Source of the DNA: Fibrobacterota bacterium | GTDB lineage: Bacteria > Fibrobacterota > Fibrobacteria > UBA11236 | Reading direction: 5' to 3' | NCBI GenBank assembly: GCA_028287505.1 | Contig: JAQBPN010000096.1 | Coordinates: forward strand, 1 to 64,000 | DNA length: 64,000 bases | Shown: positions 8,301 through 16,040 of the stretch, in pieces | How the letters are laid out: each line of letters begins with the position of its first letter | Numbering within the stretch: position 1 is the stretch's first letter | Made by a program: the position numbers and the translations under genes | The notes under the pieces: model-generated | What the model was told of the DNA's origin: nothing | The model's database searches: none | The model's input: the letters and a program-made list of their open reading frames with translations, nothing else

Positions 8301-9946
8301 CGGGTTATGGAATCCTGCCGGCTCTTGTTCGCCTTGGCCAACAACTCCTGGTTGTCTTTATCGGCTTTGGCTTGTCGATCCTGTTTGGCTTTTTCCTCCC
8401 TGGCAAGCTGCTCCTGTTTTTCCTTGTCGGCCTTGGCTTTCTTGTCCGCTTCCCGGGACAGGGAATCCTGTTTGGCCTTCTCCATCACGGCCACGCGTTG
8501 CTTATCGGCTTCAGCCTGCTTGCGCGCCAGCTCATCCTGCTTTTGCTTGTCCTCTTTGGACTTCTTCTCGGCTTCGCGAGCCAGTTGCTCTTGCTTGGCC
8601 TTTTCCTCTTTGGCCAGCTTCTCGGCTTCCTTGGCCAATTTCTCCTGCCGTTCTTTTTCCTCCTTGGACTTCTTCTCGTTCTCCTTGGCCAAGGCCTCCT
8701 GTCTGGACTTCTCTTCCTTGGCCTTGGCTTCCGCCTCACGGGCTTCTTTTTCCTTGTTCCCATCGGACTTGGAGGCGACGGGCAGGCTCACTGAAGGGGC
8801 GGGAACGGAAGGAGCGGCTGCGACCGGTGCTACGGCCGCTGGCACGGGAGCGGCGGTCGCGGGAGTCTTGGCCACATGCAATGCGGCCAGGCGCTTTTCC
8901 AGCTCCGCTTTGTAGATGCTGTCCTGATAGGCTTTCACGTCGAAAGGCTTGGGTTTGGGCGCAACCGCCACGGGCGCGGAGGGCTTGGGAGCTTCCTTGG
9001 CAGCCACCGGGGTAACGGGCGGGGCGGCGGGCTTTACCGCCTCCTTGGCAGGCTCGGGCTTGGCCGCGGCCACGACAGGCTTGGAGGCCTCTTTGGCGGG
9101 GACGGCGGGGGGAGCGGAAGGCTCGGACAGGATCTCCTGTACCTTGGCATCTTCGGCCAAGGTAACTTTAGTGTTACTCTGGGGCGAGGAAGCCGCCTTG
9201 GCAAGGCGCTGGTGTTCATTCTGATAGGCCGTGCGCTGGCCGGCATTGTTCGAATAGAAAGCGGCCTTGCGAAAGCACTCCCCGGCGGCTTGAACATCCG
9301 TGGACTCGAGAGATGCGCCCAGACCGGCCCAGTCCTCGGCGGATTCCGGGCTCTTCACCAGCAGGCCGCGGTATTCCGCTTCCGCTTTTTCCAGCTTGCC
9401 CCGCTTGAGATAGGCGGCCGCGAGCTTTTCCACATTGTAACGATCGGCGCCGGGCGTCTCGGTGATGGATTGCAAGGCGAACAGGTATTCATCCGGATAC
9501 TTGTCGGGACCGGCGGCTTCCACTGAGGCGAGCAACCGCTCGGCGTTTTTCCTGTCGCTTTGTTTTTTTCCCGCCAGCGCCCGCAATACCGGAATCTGTT
9601 CTTCGGTCTTGCCGGCGCCTTCCAGAGCGGACAGGTAACCCGCAAGGAACGCCTCGTCCCCGGGCTTGATGGATTCGGCCTTGGCGAAGGCTTCCGCGGA
9701 TTGAGGGAAACGTCCCGCCTCCAGATTGGCGTTGGCCAGGGATACCCAGCCTTCGCGATTGCGGGGTTCGTGTTCCACGCATTTGCCCAGGGTCTTGATG
9801 GCCTTGAGGACGTCGCCGGATGCGTACTGGGATTTGCCTTGGCGGCAAAGGTCTTTGCTATCGGCCGCGGGTTTGGCTTCCGCGGCGGGAATGGACGTGG
9901 ACGAAAGCGCACAAAAAAGCGCACCGATGGTCATAATCTTGTGCAT
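5339..9946 (-). CDS. Giant periplasmic TPR / TolA-like coiled-coil protein
   Basis: This protein has 1535 residues when started at ATG 9944-9946, which is preceded by GGGGGGAG about 10 bases upstream. A signal peptide comes first (ALFCALSSTSIPAAEA). TPR-like helical repeats fill about 28-245 and again 755-1535 (for example AYYYAGVATQGSNRPKEAK). Between them are an Ala/Pro-rich linker (about 280-395) and a Lys/Glu/Ala/Gln-rich coiled coil (about 400-750). The coiled coil is built from near-identical 40-residue units containing QDSLAREAD and resembles the TolA stalk. A role as a large periplasmic scaffold is inferred from architecture only. It follows no operon partner. Confidence 0.88.
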   Translation of the reverse strand: MHKIMTIGALFCALSSTSIPAAEAKPAADSKDLCRQGKSQYASGDVLKAIKTLGKCVEHEPRNREGWVSLANANLEAGRFPQSAEAFAKAESIKPGDEAFLAGYLSALEGAGKTEEQIPVLRALAGKKQSDRKNAERLLASVEAAGPDKYPDEYLFALQSITETPGADRYNVEKLAAAYLKRGKLEKAEAEYRGLLVKSPESAEDWAGLGASLESTDVQAAGECFRKAAFYSNNAGQRTAYQNEHQRLAKAASSPQSNTKVTLAEDAKVQEILSEPSAPPAVPAKEASKPVVAAAKPEPAKEAVKPAAPPVTPVAAKEAPKPSAPVAVAPKPKPFDVKAYQDSIYKAELEKRLAALHVAKTPATAAPVPAAVAPVAAAPSVPAPSVSLPVASKSDGNKEKEAREAEAKAKEEKSRQEALAKENEKKSKEEKERQEKLAKEAEKLAKEEKAKQEQLAREAEKKSKEDKQKQDELARKQAEADKQRVAVMEKAKQDSLSREADKKAKADKEKQEQLAREEKAKQDRQAKADKDNQELLAKANKSRQDSITREGEKKTKADKEKQDLVAKLEKVKQDSLAREADKKAKADKEKQEQMAKAEKDKQELLAKVAKAKQDSLAREADKKAKADKEKQELMAKAEKEKQELLARVEKARQDSLAREADRKAKADKAEKEKQEMLAKAEKVRQDSLARVAELKAKEEKARQEALAKEAERKAKEEKERIAKEEERKRIEDAKARKLKEDQDRRERLARERKDRYDRALVLYREGRMDTAALVFKTVLADSPTVDAFYYAARVYLAKGDFSKSLDALEKSPKDKGDLDGLKGKALMGLGKNKEALAAMEIQYAKGKDDSLLPDLITLKRKLGDEAGAVAYLEKLAEKRPGEIKYQEELAAYYRGKGDLAKASVHYSKVFILNTSHPEANYWLGMEAAKAGDNAQAVPMLERVVAANPARADAWKALAKGNAALGRKDQAWETHKKAFALAPSDLELAKGKLVLARESRPADLIPAYEDVLRIAPQDADASLGLAKLRFQEGNYAAAEKNYRVACKDSKDSRAWAEFGRSLLEQKKTDEAAVVLQKAVDLGEKDPSLRLDLARIRMDKGDLDWAEALLKDLAKKTPSDPEPLYWQGQIALKRQQTAVAEEFFRKSHQLKPDEGRYAESLARLLRDKDEWKPAITVLVQAEPNLTFSGRLLYGDCLAHGGDYAKAQEVYAALYKKEASGPLLSRRMDLLVRMGKAEQAVELPGGSPFQDATEVRFSLAKAQLALADAHVLKGDVDQAVDLMKMVVKTDDHRPEYHYYLGLGYFDQNRPKKALGEFTDALTYRVEYPEALYRKGLCLIQVEDVKEAENAFGELSQHADPVWKARGLYGLAMVFEAQGKPEAVQHHLERSIASSPLPEAMAYLSRVSLRDNKVPEAQEWARKALSADPSNEVATVALADALASGKKQNEAMELARLGLKAKPLSCGLMVQTAKMNFAAGKLDSTLAMSNNAIRICPEEKMAYYYAGVATQGSNRPKEAKQYFKSFRKLGGDKKMVPGE
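7904..8239 (-). repeat. Tandem 120-bp repeats encoding coiled-coil stalk
   Basis: Within the giant TPR gene, units starting at 8239, 8119 and 7999 are exactly 120 bp apart. Each begins K-x-(K/R)-QDSLAREAD and continues with KAKADKEKQE-type sequence. The third unit is shortened to 96 bp (next copy at 7903). More degenerate copies extend the array towards about 8480 and 7700. Such repeats change copy number easily by slippage or recombination, so length may vary between strains. Confidence 0.85.
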
Positions 9947-10299
9947 CGCTTCGGCTCCCCCCATTCGGGAAATGGGCATGACCGGCCGGGAGTGGCCAAT
10001 CATATTGGAATTATCAGAGGCTCATGTTGCCGGCGCGTGGATCCGTCCTTCACCGGCGCCGAGACCTGCCACGTCCCGGCTTTTCGCATGCCTGTGCCGT
10101 GGGCCCAGGGATGGAAAAGATTATCGCGGAAAACCGTTATAACCTGCTCAGAATGTAGGATAAGGGGCATGCGACCGCAGTAGAATCGCCGAAAATCGGG
10201 CATGGGAGACGGGACTGATCGTCCCGGAATTCCGGCGGGGTTGGCAAACCCCCGATTTTTAAAGAAACTTTCATTTCGGTCTTTTTGGGAGGTAGTAAT
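9947..10299 (+). promoter_or_regulatory. Divergent intergenic region with tandem leader hairpins
   Basis: This 353-bp spacer lies between the giant TPR gene and the WG-repeat gene. No gene is supported. The half nearest the WG gene contains two hairpins: GGGAC-TGATC-GTCCC (10211-10225) and GGGGTT-GGCA-AACCCC (10237-10252). The second is followed by CGATTTTT, the form of an intrinsic terminator. Both lie upstream of the WG gene, which suggests attenuation or termination of a leader transcript. No clear promoter could be chosen. Confidence 0.4.
10237..10260 (+). terminator. Terminator-like hairpin in leader of WG-repeat gene
   Basis: A six-bp stem (GGGGTT/AACCCC) with a GGCA loop is followed by CGATTTTT. 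It sits about 40 bp before the WG-repeat start codon rather than after a gene, so it may be an attenuator. It could also end a transcript from within the upstream spacer. Confidence 0.45.
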
Positions 10300-11487
10300 T
10301 TGAGGGTCCGAAATAATAATGGATTCCCCAAAGCCACCTTCCTGCTTGCCATGGCCGCTTCCATGGCATTCCTGGCCCTCCGTCCCCACCAGGAAAACGG
10401 CAAGCCTCCGGATCCCCGTTTTTCAACCGCCATGGCGCTTCCCGCGGCCGGCCCGTCGCCTCTTCTGCCGGGAATCCGTTTCTCCTGGGCCGGGGATTTC
10501 TCGGAAGGCATGGCGCCCGTGAGGGTAGCGGCCAAGTACGGCTTCATCGACACCGCTGGCACTCTGCGCGTCCAGCCGCGTTTCGACTATACCGGAGGCT
10601 TTTCGGAGAACCGGGCCCCGGCCCTGACCGGGGGGAAATGGGGTTACTTGGATGTTACGGGGCGGGAGGCCATCCCCGCCGTTTACGCATACGCGGGGGC
10701 CTTCCGGGAAGGCTTGGCTCCGGTGGCGACCGAAGAGGGCTACGGATTCATCGACAGCAACGGCGTCCCCGTGGGCGATATGGGGTATTCGGACGCACGC
10801 CCGTATTCGGAAGGATTGGCCGCCGTGCGCGTGGGATTCGACGACTACAGCGCGTGGGGGTTCGTGGACCGGCGCGGCGAGTTGGTCATCCCGCCCCTGT
10901 TCACGGACGTGCCGGGGGGCTTTTCGGAAGGATTCGCGGTCGTGAGAATGGAAAGCGAGATGCCTTATCGTTCCGGATTCATAGACAGTTCGGGGGGATT
11001 CGCCATCGATACCCTCTTCGATGCGGCCGGCGATTTCCATGAAGGGCTGGCTCCCGTCGGCCGGGGCGATTGGCGCGGCAACCGCTTCGAGGGGGATTGG
11101 GGTTATGTGGATACCACCGGCCGGTTGGTCACTCCCCTGGCTTATGCCTGGGCGGGGCCTTTCCGCAACGGCACCGCTTTGGTGCGGCTCAAAGGGGGCG
11201 GCAATGCCTGGATCGGAAGGAATGGCAGGGTCTTGCGGAGCTTTCGGGCGGATCTGGAGGTAACCCGGGGGTCCGAAGGGGATTTGGTAACGTACAAGCT
11301 ACGCAATCTGTGCGGATTCGTGGATTCCCTGGGCCAAGAGCCGACGGAACCCATCTTCGCCGAAGCGGGCACCTTCAGCCAAGGATGGGCGCGCGTGCGT
11401 TTGATCACAGCCGGGTCCAGGAATTGGGCTTATATAGATAAGCATGGGCGCTACCTGGGCGGATCGACTAATGGAACGGACGATTGA
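10300..11487 (+). CDS. Secreted WG-repeat protein
   Basis: This protein has 395 residues from TTG 10300, which has a GGGAGG site eight bases upstream; the frame is open a few codons further. An N-terminal hydrophobic segment (ATFLLAMAASMAFLAL) is a signal peptide or anchor. The rest is at least six repeats of about 45 residues with the WG (KWG) pattern: (Y/W)GF(I/V)D..G....P.F....F.EG.A.V. Examples are KYGFIDTAGTL, WGYLDVTGREAIP and GYGFIDSNGV. WG-repeat proteins are thought to form beta-propeller-like or solenoid folds, and their ligands are mostly unknown. It is monocistronic, with hairpins in its leader. Confidence 0.88.
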   Translation: MRVRNNNGFPKATFLLAMAASMAFLALRPHQENGKPPDPRFSTAMALPAAGPSPLLPGIRFSWAGDFSEGMAPVRVAAKYGFIDTAGTLRVQPRFDYTGGFSENRAPALTGGKWGYLDVTGREAIPAVYAYAGAFREGLAPVATEEGYGFIDSNGVPVGDMGYSDARPYSEGLAAVRVGFDDYSAWGFVDRRGELVIPPLFTDVPGGFSEGFAVVRMESEMPYRSGFIDSSGGFAIDTLFDAAGDFHEGLAPVGRGDWRGNRFEGDWGYVDTTGRLVTPLAYAWAGPFRNGTALVRLKGGGNAWIGRNGRVLRSFRADLEVTRGSEGDLVTYKLRNLCGFVDSLGQEPTEPIFAEAGTFSQGWARVRLITAGSRNWAYIDKHGRYLGGSTNGTDD

Positions 11488-11765
11488 AATTACTCCAATC
11501 GGGCCGCGCGCAAAAAACGGAACATTCCCGGTTCACGCAAAATGCTACGGAAATCGCGCCGTAATACCGCAAACTTCTCGCAAACGGGGGAAAATATCGG
11601 GACCATTCGCGGCTCGATGGGTTACTTTAGCAACCATACAGCCGCCGAATTTCCGGCGGAAACGCGTCAAGAAAAAAAATGTTGAGTTCGCCTGACCAAT
11701 TGTTTTTATTGAGGTGGTGCCGACCGCAAGGTAGGCCCGCGCTCCCGAACTCGGACGGGGATAAC

Positions 11766-13211
11766 ATGACGATGAAGGTTCACGCACAGATTGTGGCCGC
11801 CTGCCTGGCGGGGTGGATCGGCATGGCCGCACCGGCCTGGGCCGGCCCCCTGGAAGCGAATCGTAAACTCATCGTCACCGACAACGCTTTCACGGCCGAC
11901 AAGTATATCCTGGACCAGGCCTGCATCATGGTCGAACTCTATTATCGGATGGACGACGATGAAGGCCTGCTTTACGACCCGGACGCTCCGGAAGTGGTTT
12001 TCGGCAGGGTCCCCCTGCGCAACCTGAACGCCAAGACCGCCGAAGACAGCCTTGCCAAGGCCAAGGGGAGCCTGAAAGCGCAGTTGCATACCCTGGCCGC
12101 CTTGCCGGAAACGGAATGGACGGAAGAGCACAAGTCCCTGCGCAAGCTGTTTCCCGCCACCTGGACAGCGGAGGAAATATCCGCCTCCACGGAACGCATG
12201 GTGGCAAAGCGCGGCATGCGCCGCAGCTTCCGCGCCAGCCTCGAGAATTCCATGCAATACCAGGATCTGATGGATTCGGTGTTCCGCGCCGAAGGCGTGC
12301 CCACGCGCCTGAAATTCCTGGCCCATGTGGAATCCCGCTTCAATCCCGATGTGGTCTCCCCCGCCGGAGCCGCGGGCATGTGGCAGTTCCTGAAATCATC
12401 GGGCAGCCGCTATCTGATCATCGACGAACGGGTCGATCAACGCTTCGATCCGCGGGCATCGACCTTCGCGGCCGCCAAGTTCCTGAAGCTCTGCCGCAAC
12501 TACATGTCGTCCTGGCCTCTGGCCATTATGGCCTACAACAACGGCCCCGGCCAGATGCTGGACGCGGTAAAGGAAACCGGAAGCCGGGACCCTTCGGAAA
12601 TCATCCAGAATTACCAGGCGGGGGGGTTCGGGACCGTGTCCCGGAACTATTACGCCATGTTCCTGGCCGCCTCCAGCCTGGGCATGAAAGCCGACGCCCT
12701 CTTTCCGGGCCTGCGCAAGGCCATGCCCGCTTCGCCCGCTTTCAAGACCCTGAAACTGGAACATGAGTGGACACCTTGCCAATTGCGCATCCTCTCGGGC
12801 TATTCCACCGCCGTGCTCATGAAGTACAACCCGGCCCTGCGCCCCGTGGTTTTCGAACGCAATCTTCCGGTTCCCAAAGGCTTCGAACTCAAGCTGCCCA
12901 TGGGCCTGCCTTCCACGCAGGATCTGCAGTTCGCGGATTTGGGCATCATGGGAGAAAGATCGGATGGCCCGCAGACGCGGCACGCGGGAGCCATGGCGGG
13001 ATTTCCCATGCCCCGGTTCGCGGAAAACGTGTTGATGCGGGTGCAGAACACCCTTTTCTCCAAACGCCGCAGCGACGATCAGCCCGTTCTCGCTTATATG
13101 CATTCGCAAGGGCTATTGGACGCGGATCGTCTGGCATTGGCCAAGCAGGATCGGATCCTGATCGAACCGCACCCCGCATTGCACGCGATGATCCGCGGCA
13201 TGGGCGGCTGA
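11766..13211 (+). CDS. MltD-like lytic transglycosylase (GH23)
   Basis: This protein has 481 residues, starting at ATG 11766 with a GGGGATA site; the frame is open upstream to 11679 without support. A signal peptide precedes PAWAG. The SLT/GH23 domain includes the catalytic Glu in HVESRFNPDVVSPAGAAGMWQ (about residue 189), the following AAKFL and the AYNNGPG motif. These enzymes cleave peptidoglycan to 1,6-anhydromuropeptides. MltD normally carries LysM repeats after the catalytic domain. Here the C-terminal 130 residues show only a weak LysM-like trace (ILSGYSTAVLMKYNPALRP), so cell-wall binding may differ. The gene is followed by two strong hairpins. Confidence 0.9.
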   Translation: MTMKVHAQIVAACLAGWIGMAAPAWAGPLEANRKLIVTDNAFTADKYILDQACIMVELYYRMDDDEGLLYDPDAPEVVFGRVPLRNLNAKTAEDSLAKAKGSLKAQLHTLAALPETEWTEEHKSLRKLFPATWTAEEISASTERMVAKRGMRRSFRASLENSMQYQDLMDSVFRAEGVPTRLKFLAHVESRFNPDVVSPAGAAGMWQFLKSSGSRYLIIDERVDQRFDPRASTFAAAKFLKLCRNYMSSWPLAIMAYNNGPGQMLDAVKETGSRDPSEIIQNYQAGGFGTVSRNYYAMFLAASSLGMKADALFPGLRKAMPASPAFKTLKLEHEWTPCQLRILSGYSTAVLMKYNPALRPVVFERNLPVPKGFELKLPMGLPSTQDLQFADLGIMGERSDGPQTRHAGAMAGFPMPRFAENVLMRVQNTLFSKRRSDDQPVLAYMHSQGLLDADRLALAKQDRILIEPHPALHAMIRGMGG

Positions 13212-13238
13212 AAACAAAGCGTATCTTGTGAGTTACCT

Positions 13239-13259
13239 GTGGAATCCTCGGGATTCCAC
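13239..13259. repeat. Perfect hairpin GTGGAATCC/GGATTCCAC
   Basis: A nine-bp perfect stem with a TCG loop lies 27 bp after the transglycosylase stop codon and directly before a bidirectional terminator. It has no T run of its own. It may stabilise the 3' end of the transcript against exonucleases. Confidence 0.6.
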
Positions 13260-13262
13260 AGC

Positions 13263-13300
13263 AAAAGAAAAGGCCGGAGCGATCCGGGCCTTTTCTTTTT
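13263..13300. terminator. Bidirectional intrinsic terminator
   Basis: A 13-bp perfect stem (AAAAGAAAAGGCC/GGCCTTTTCTTTT) with a GC-rich inner part and A/T-rich outer part gives a T tract on both strands. It lies between the convergent transglycosylase gene and the unknown gene at 13334-13729 and should terminate both. Confidence 0.85.
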
Positions 13301-13333
13301 CACTTTCCCGCGGAGGGCGGGATGATGACGGGC

Positions 13334-13729
13334 CTATGCGCCGGTATCGGGACCGGTCGGCTTCGTCCTGTCCGGCGGAGGCAATCCCAGCAGGGGCTTG
13401 GCGGAGGCGGGCTCGTCATAGATGAGCTCGTCCAGGCTGGAACGGTTTCCCACCACGCCCATATGGCCCATCAGATCGACGAGGTCAAGGGCCCGGCGGT
13501 TCTCCAGGGGGCGCACGGTGAGCCCCGCATCCTGGCCGAAATCGACGAAGTAGAACTCGCCCAGATTGGTGGCGTAGATTCCGTTCACGTCCAGCTTCTC
13601 CTGCCCCCATTGCTGGATGGACACCGGGAAAGCCCGAACCGTGGTGGGCGCGGTTTTCCGCAACTCCGTCATGATATCCAGTTCGAGTTTTTCCAGTCTG
13701 CGGGCGCTCTCGAAGCCTTGCATTTCCAT
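13334..13729 (-). CDS. Conserved-looking hypothetical protein (131 aa)
   Basis: A 131-residue soluble protein with no signal peptide or membrane segment. The N-terminal half mixes helix (ARRLEKLELDIMTELRK) with a strand-rich centre (KLDVNGIYATNLGEFYFVDFGQD). The tail is Pro-rich (LLGLPPPDRTKPTGPD). No family is recognised. The start at 13727-13729 follows a GAAGGGCGG purine stretch. It is convergent with the transglycosylase gene across a strong terminator and divergent from the phasin-like gene. Regular codon use supports its being real. Confidence 0.65.
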   Translation of the reverse strand: MEMQGFESARRLEKLELDIMTELRKTAPTTVRAFPVSIQQWGQEKLDVNGIYATNLGEFYFVDFGQDAGLTVRPLENRRALDLVDLMGHMGVVGNRSSLDELIYDEPASAKPLLGLPPPDRTKPTGPDTGA

Positions 13730-13982
13730 CTAACCGCCCTTCGGTGCGTTGAGTCTTGGAACCTATAGCTGCGATTGCCGCGGATCCGGGATACCCGAGA
13801 ATTTACCAAGGAAAGGCCGCGGAAGCAATTGGAGAATTGCGGGCCGTGACAGCCGCCACGAAAACCGGTTCCGGCCCAAGCGACCCAAACGCCGAGCGCC
13901 TCAAAGGAGTCGAAGCTGGAAAGGCCGCAAAGTTGTAGATTATGAATGGACATCCCAGTCCGCTTCCGGAAGGAAACCCGAC
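13730..13982 (+). promoter_or_regulatory. Divergent spacer upstream of phasin-like gene
   Basis: This 253-bp spacer carries a perfect GCAATT-GGAG-AATTGC hairpin at 13825-13840. The AT-richer stretch near 13934-13948 could serve as a -10 region for the phasin-like gene. ORFs reading across this spacer have no ribosome-binding site and were not called. Confidence 0.3.
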
Positions 13983-14306
13983 ATGCTGTTCGAAACCCTT
14001 AAGAAAACACTGTACGCCGGCGTAGGCTTGGCCTTCCTTACCCGCGACAAGATCGAAGAATTGGGAAAGCGGGTCGCCGATGAGACCCGTCTCAGCGAGG
14101 CCGACGGCAAGAAATTCATCGATGAGATCCTGAAGAAATCCGAGGATGCCAAGAACGCGTTCGAAAAAGCGGTGAATGCCGGGGTGACCGCCGCCATGGA
14201 AAAACTCGACCTTCCCCGCCGCGGCGATATGAAGACCCTGGAAGCGCGCATCAAGACGCTGGAGGAACGCGTCCGGGCGTTGGAAATCCGGAACACGGGA
14301 TCGTGA
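13983..14306 (+). CDS. Phasin-like / PhaF-type small coiled-coil protein
   Basis: This protein has 107 residues. It opens with an amphipathic helix (LFETLKKTLYAGVGLAFLTRDKIEELGKRV), continues with an acidic/basic helix (EADGKKFIDEILKKSED) and ends in a coiled coil (KTLEARIKTLEERVRALE). This matches the short phasin-superfamily proteins annotated as polyhydroxyalkanoate granule-associated or regulatory proteins. No PHA synthase is in the window, so a lipid- or membrane-associated role with the adjacent kinase is equally possible. An AGGAA site supports the start. The gene ends 13 bp before the ubiB-like gene, so the two are probably co-transcribed. Confidence 0.75.
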   Translation: MLFETLKKTLYAGVGLAFLTRDKIEELGKRVADETRLSEADGKKFIDEILKKSEDAKNAFEKAVNAGVTAAMEKLDLPRRGDMKTLEARIKTLEERVRALEIRNTGS

Positions 14307-14319
14307 TCCGGGTGACTCC

Positions 14320-16014
14320 TTGATCCGGAATATCCGCCGGCTGGGCAAGACCTACCGGAACGTGAACCGCTTCCGGGAGATCCTCTCCGTATTCGTCAAG
14401 CACGGCTTCGGCGACCTTTCCGACAAACTGCATCTCGACAAATACCTGGACATGGGCACCAAGTATTTCCGCATGGCGCCCAGGGTCCTGGGTCCGCACT
14501 TGACCCGTCCGGAGCGTTTCCGCATGGCCCTGGAGGAGTTGGGCCCGACGTTCATCAAGCTGGGTCAGATGGTGGGCAACCGGCCGGATCTGCTGTCCCC
14601 GGAGTGGGCGGCGGAACTGGAGAAGCTCCAGGACTCGGTGCCGCCCTTCCCCACTCAGGAAGCCAAGGCGGTGGTGGCCGCCCAATTCGGGAAGCCCGTG
14701 GAAACCCTGTTCCGCGTTTTCGGGGAGGCCCCCATCGCCTCCGCGTCCATGGCCCAGGTTTACAAAGCCGAGCTCCTGACCGGCGAAAAAGTGGCCATCA
14801 AGGTGCAGCGGCCAGGCATCGAGGACCTGGTCAAGGTGGATCTGGAAATCATGTTCCACCTGGCCTTCCTGCTGGAGAAATACGTGCAGGGCATGGACGT
14901 CCTCAACCCGATGGGGATCTGCGAAGAGTTCGAGCGTACCATCCTCAAGGAATTGGACTTCTCCCTGGAAGCGTCCCAGATGGAGCGCTTCGCCCAGGCC
15001 TCCCTGGACCTTTCCATTTTCTACGTGCCCAAGGTGCACCGCGCTTATACCTCGCGCATGGTGCTGGCCTTGGAATGGATCGACGGCCTCAAGGTCTCGA
15101 ACCTGGAAGGCATCCGCCATGCGGGCATGGATCCCGGCCGGATCGCGGCGGATCTGTCGCAGGTGCTGCTGCATCAGGTCTTCAACCAGGGGTTTTTCCA
15201 CGCCGACCCGCATCCGGGCAACATCATGGTCCTGCCGGATCGCACCATCTGTTTCCTCGATTACGGCATGGTGGGATCCCTGTCCCCGAGCCATCGCGAG
15301 CGGCTGCTGGAAATCCTGGTGGGCGTGGCGGGACAGGACGCGGGCCGCATCGCCAAGACCCTGCTGCAATTGGCCTTCCAGCCCACGGATATCGTCGAGG
15401 ATCTGGAATTCCAGGTGGGCGAATTGTTGGAGGCCTATTCCTTCGTGACCCTGAAGGACTTCCGGATCGGGGAGTTCCTGAACCGCCTGATCCGCCTCAT
15501 CATCAACAACCGCTTGCGCATGCCTCCCGGATTCTACCTGATGCTCAAAGCCATCGTGACCCTGGAAGGCGTGGCCCGGCGCCTGGATCCGGAATTCGAC
15601 ATGGTCGAAACCATCAAGCCTTTCGCCAAGCAGGCCATGAAGGAGCGTTTGCGCCCGGACCGCCTGGCCAAGGACATGTACTACGGGGCGCTGGACCTGA
15701 CGCCGATGCTGAAGGAATTCCCCGCCCAGGCCCGGGACATTCTCGGGCTCATCAAACGGGGGAAACTGCGCATCGAGTTCAAGCACCAGGGCCTGGAGCC
15801 CATTCTCAAGACCCATGAACGGATGATGACGCGGCTGGTATTCGCCTTGGTGCTGGCGTCCCTGATCATCGGTTCGTCCCTGGTGGTGCTTTCCGGCATC
15901 CCTCCCAAGTGGTACGGCGTGCCCGTGATCGGAGTGGCGGGCTTCCTGAGCGCCGCCTTCGTGGGGTTCTGGCTGCTGGTCTCCATCATTCTGAGAAAAG
16001 GCAGCTGGAAATGA
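14320..16014 (+). CDS. ubiB: UbiB/ABC1/AarF-family atypical kinase
   Basis: This protein has 564 residues. The TTG start at 14320 follows a GGGTG stretch and keeps the N-terminal helix (RFREILSVFVKHGFG) typical of the family. UbiB signatures are all present: the KxGQ motif (FIKLGQMVGNRPDLL), the Ala-rich nucleotide loop (ASASMAQVYKAE), the catalytic HADPHPGNIM and metal-binding FLDYGMVG. Two C-terminal membrane segments (about 505-550) anchor it. Family members support ubiquinone or menaquinone biosynthesis or lipid handling by ATP-dependent conformational work. It follows the phasin-like gene closely. The specific role here is not shown, as no other quinone genes are nearby. Confidence 0.92.
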   Translation: MIRNIRRLGKTYRNVNRFREILSVFVKHGFGDLSDKLHLDKYLDMGTKYFRMAPRVLGPHLTRPERFRMALEELGPTFIKLGQMVGNRPDLLSPEWAAELEKLQDSVPPFPTQEAKAVVAAQFGKPVETLFRVFGEAPIASASMAQVYKAELLTGEKVAIKVQRPGIEDLVKVDLEIMFHLAFLLEKYVQGMDVLNPMGICEEFERTILKELDFSLEASQMERFAQASLDLSIFYVPKVHRAYTSRMVLALEWIDGLKVSNLEGIRHAGMDPGRIAADLSQVLLHQVFNQGFFHADPHPGNIMVLPDRTICFLDYGMVGSLSPSHRERLLEILVGVAGQDAGRIAKTLLQLAFQPTDIVEDLEFQVGELLEAYSFVTLKDFRIGEFLNRLIRLIINNRLRMPPGFYLMLKAIVTLEGVARRLDPEFDMVETIKPFAKQAMKERLRPDRLAKDMYYGALDLTPMLKEFPAQARDILGLIKRGKLRIEFKHQGLEPILKTHERMMTRLVFALVLASLIIGSSLVVLSGIPPKWYGVPVIGVAGFLSAAFVGFWLLVSIILRKGSWK

Positions 16015-16040
16015 AAACGGGAGCGGCCAAGAAAACGCGT

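Noticed and set aside
7880-8480. Possible CRISPR array
   Set aside because: The repeats are 120 bp, in frame with a coiled-coil gene, and contain no unique spacers between short repeats.
7731-8915. A Ser/Leu/Ala-rich plus-strand frame opposite the coiled-coil repeats
   Set aside because: Its composition is the reverse complement of Lys/Glu/Ala codons in the stalk. The repeat periodicity is explained by the coiled coil.
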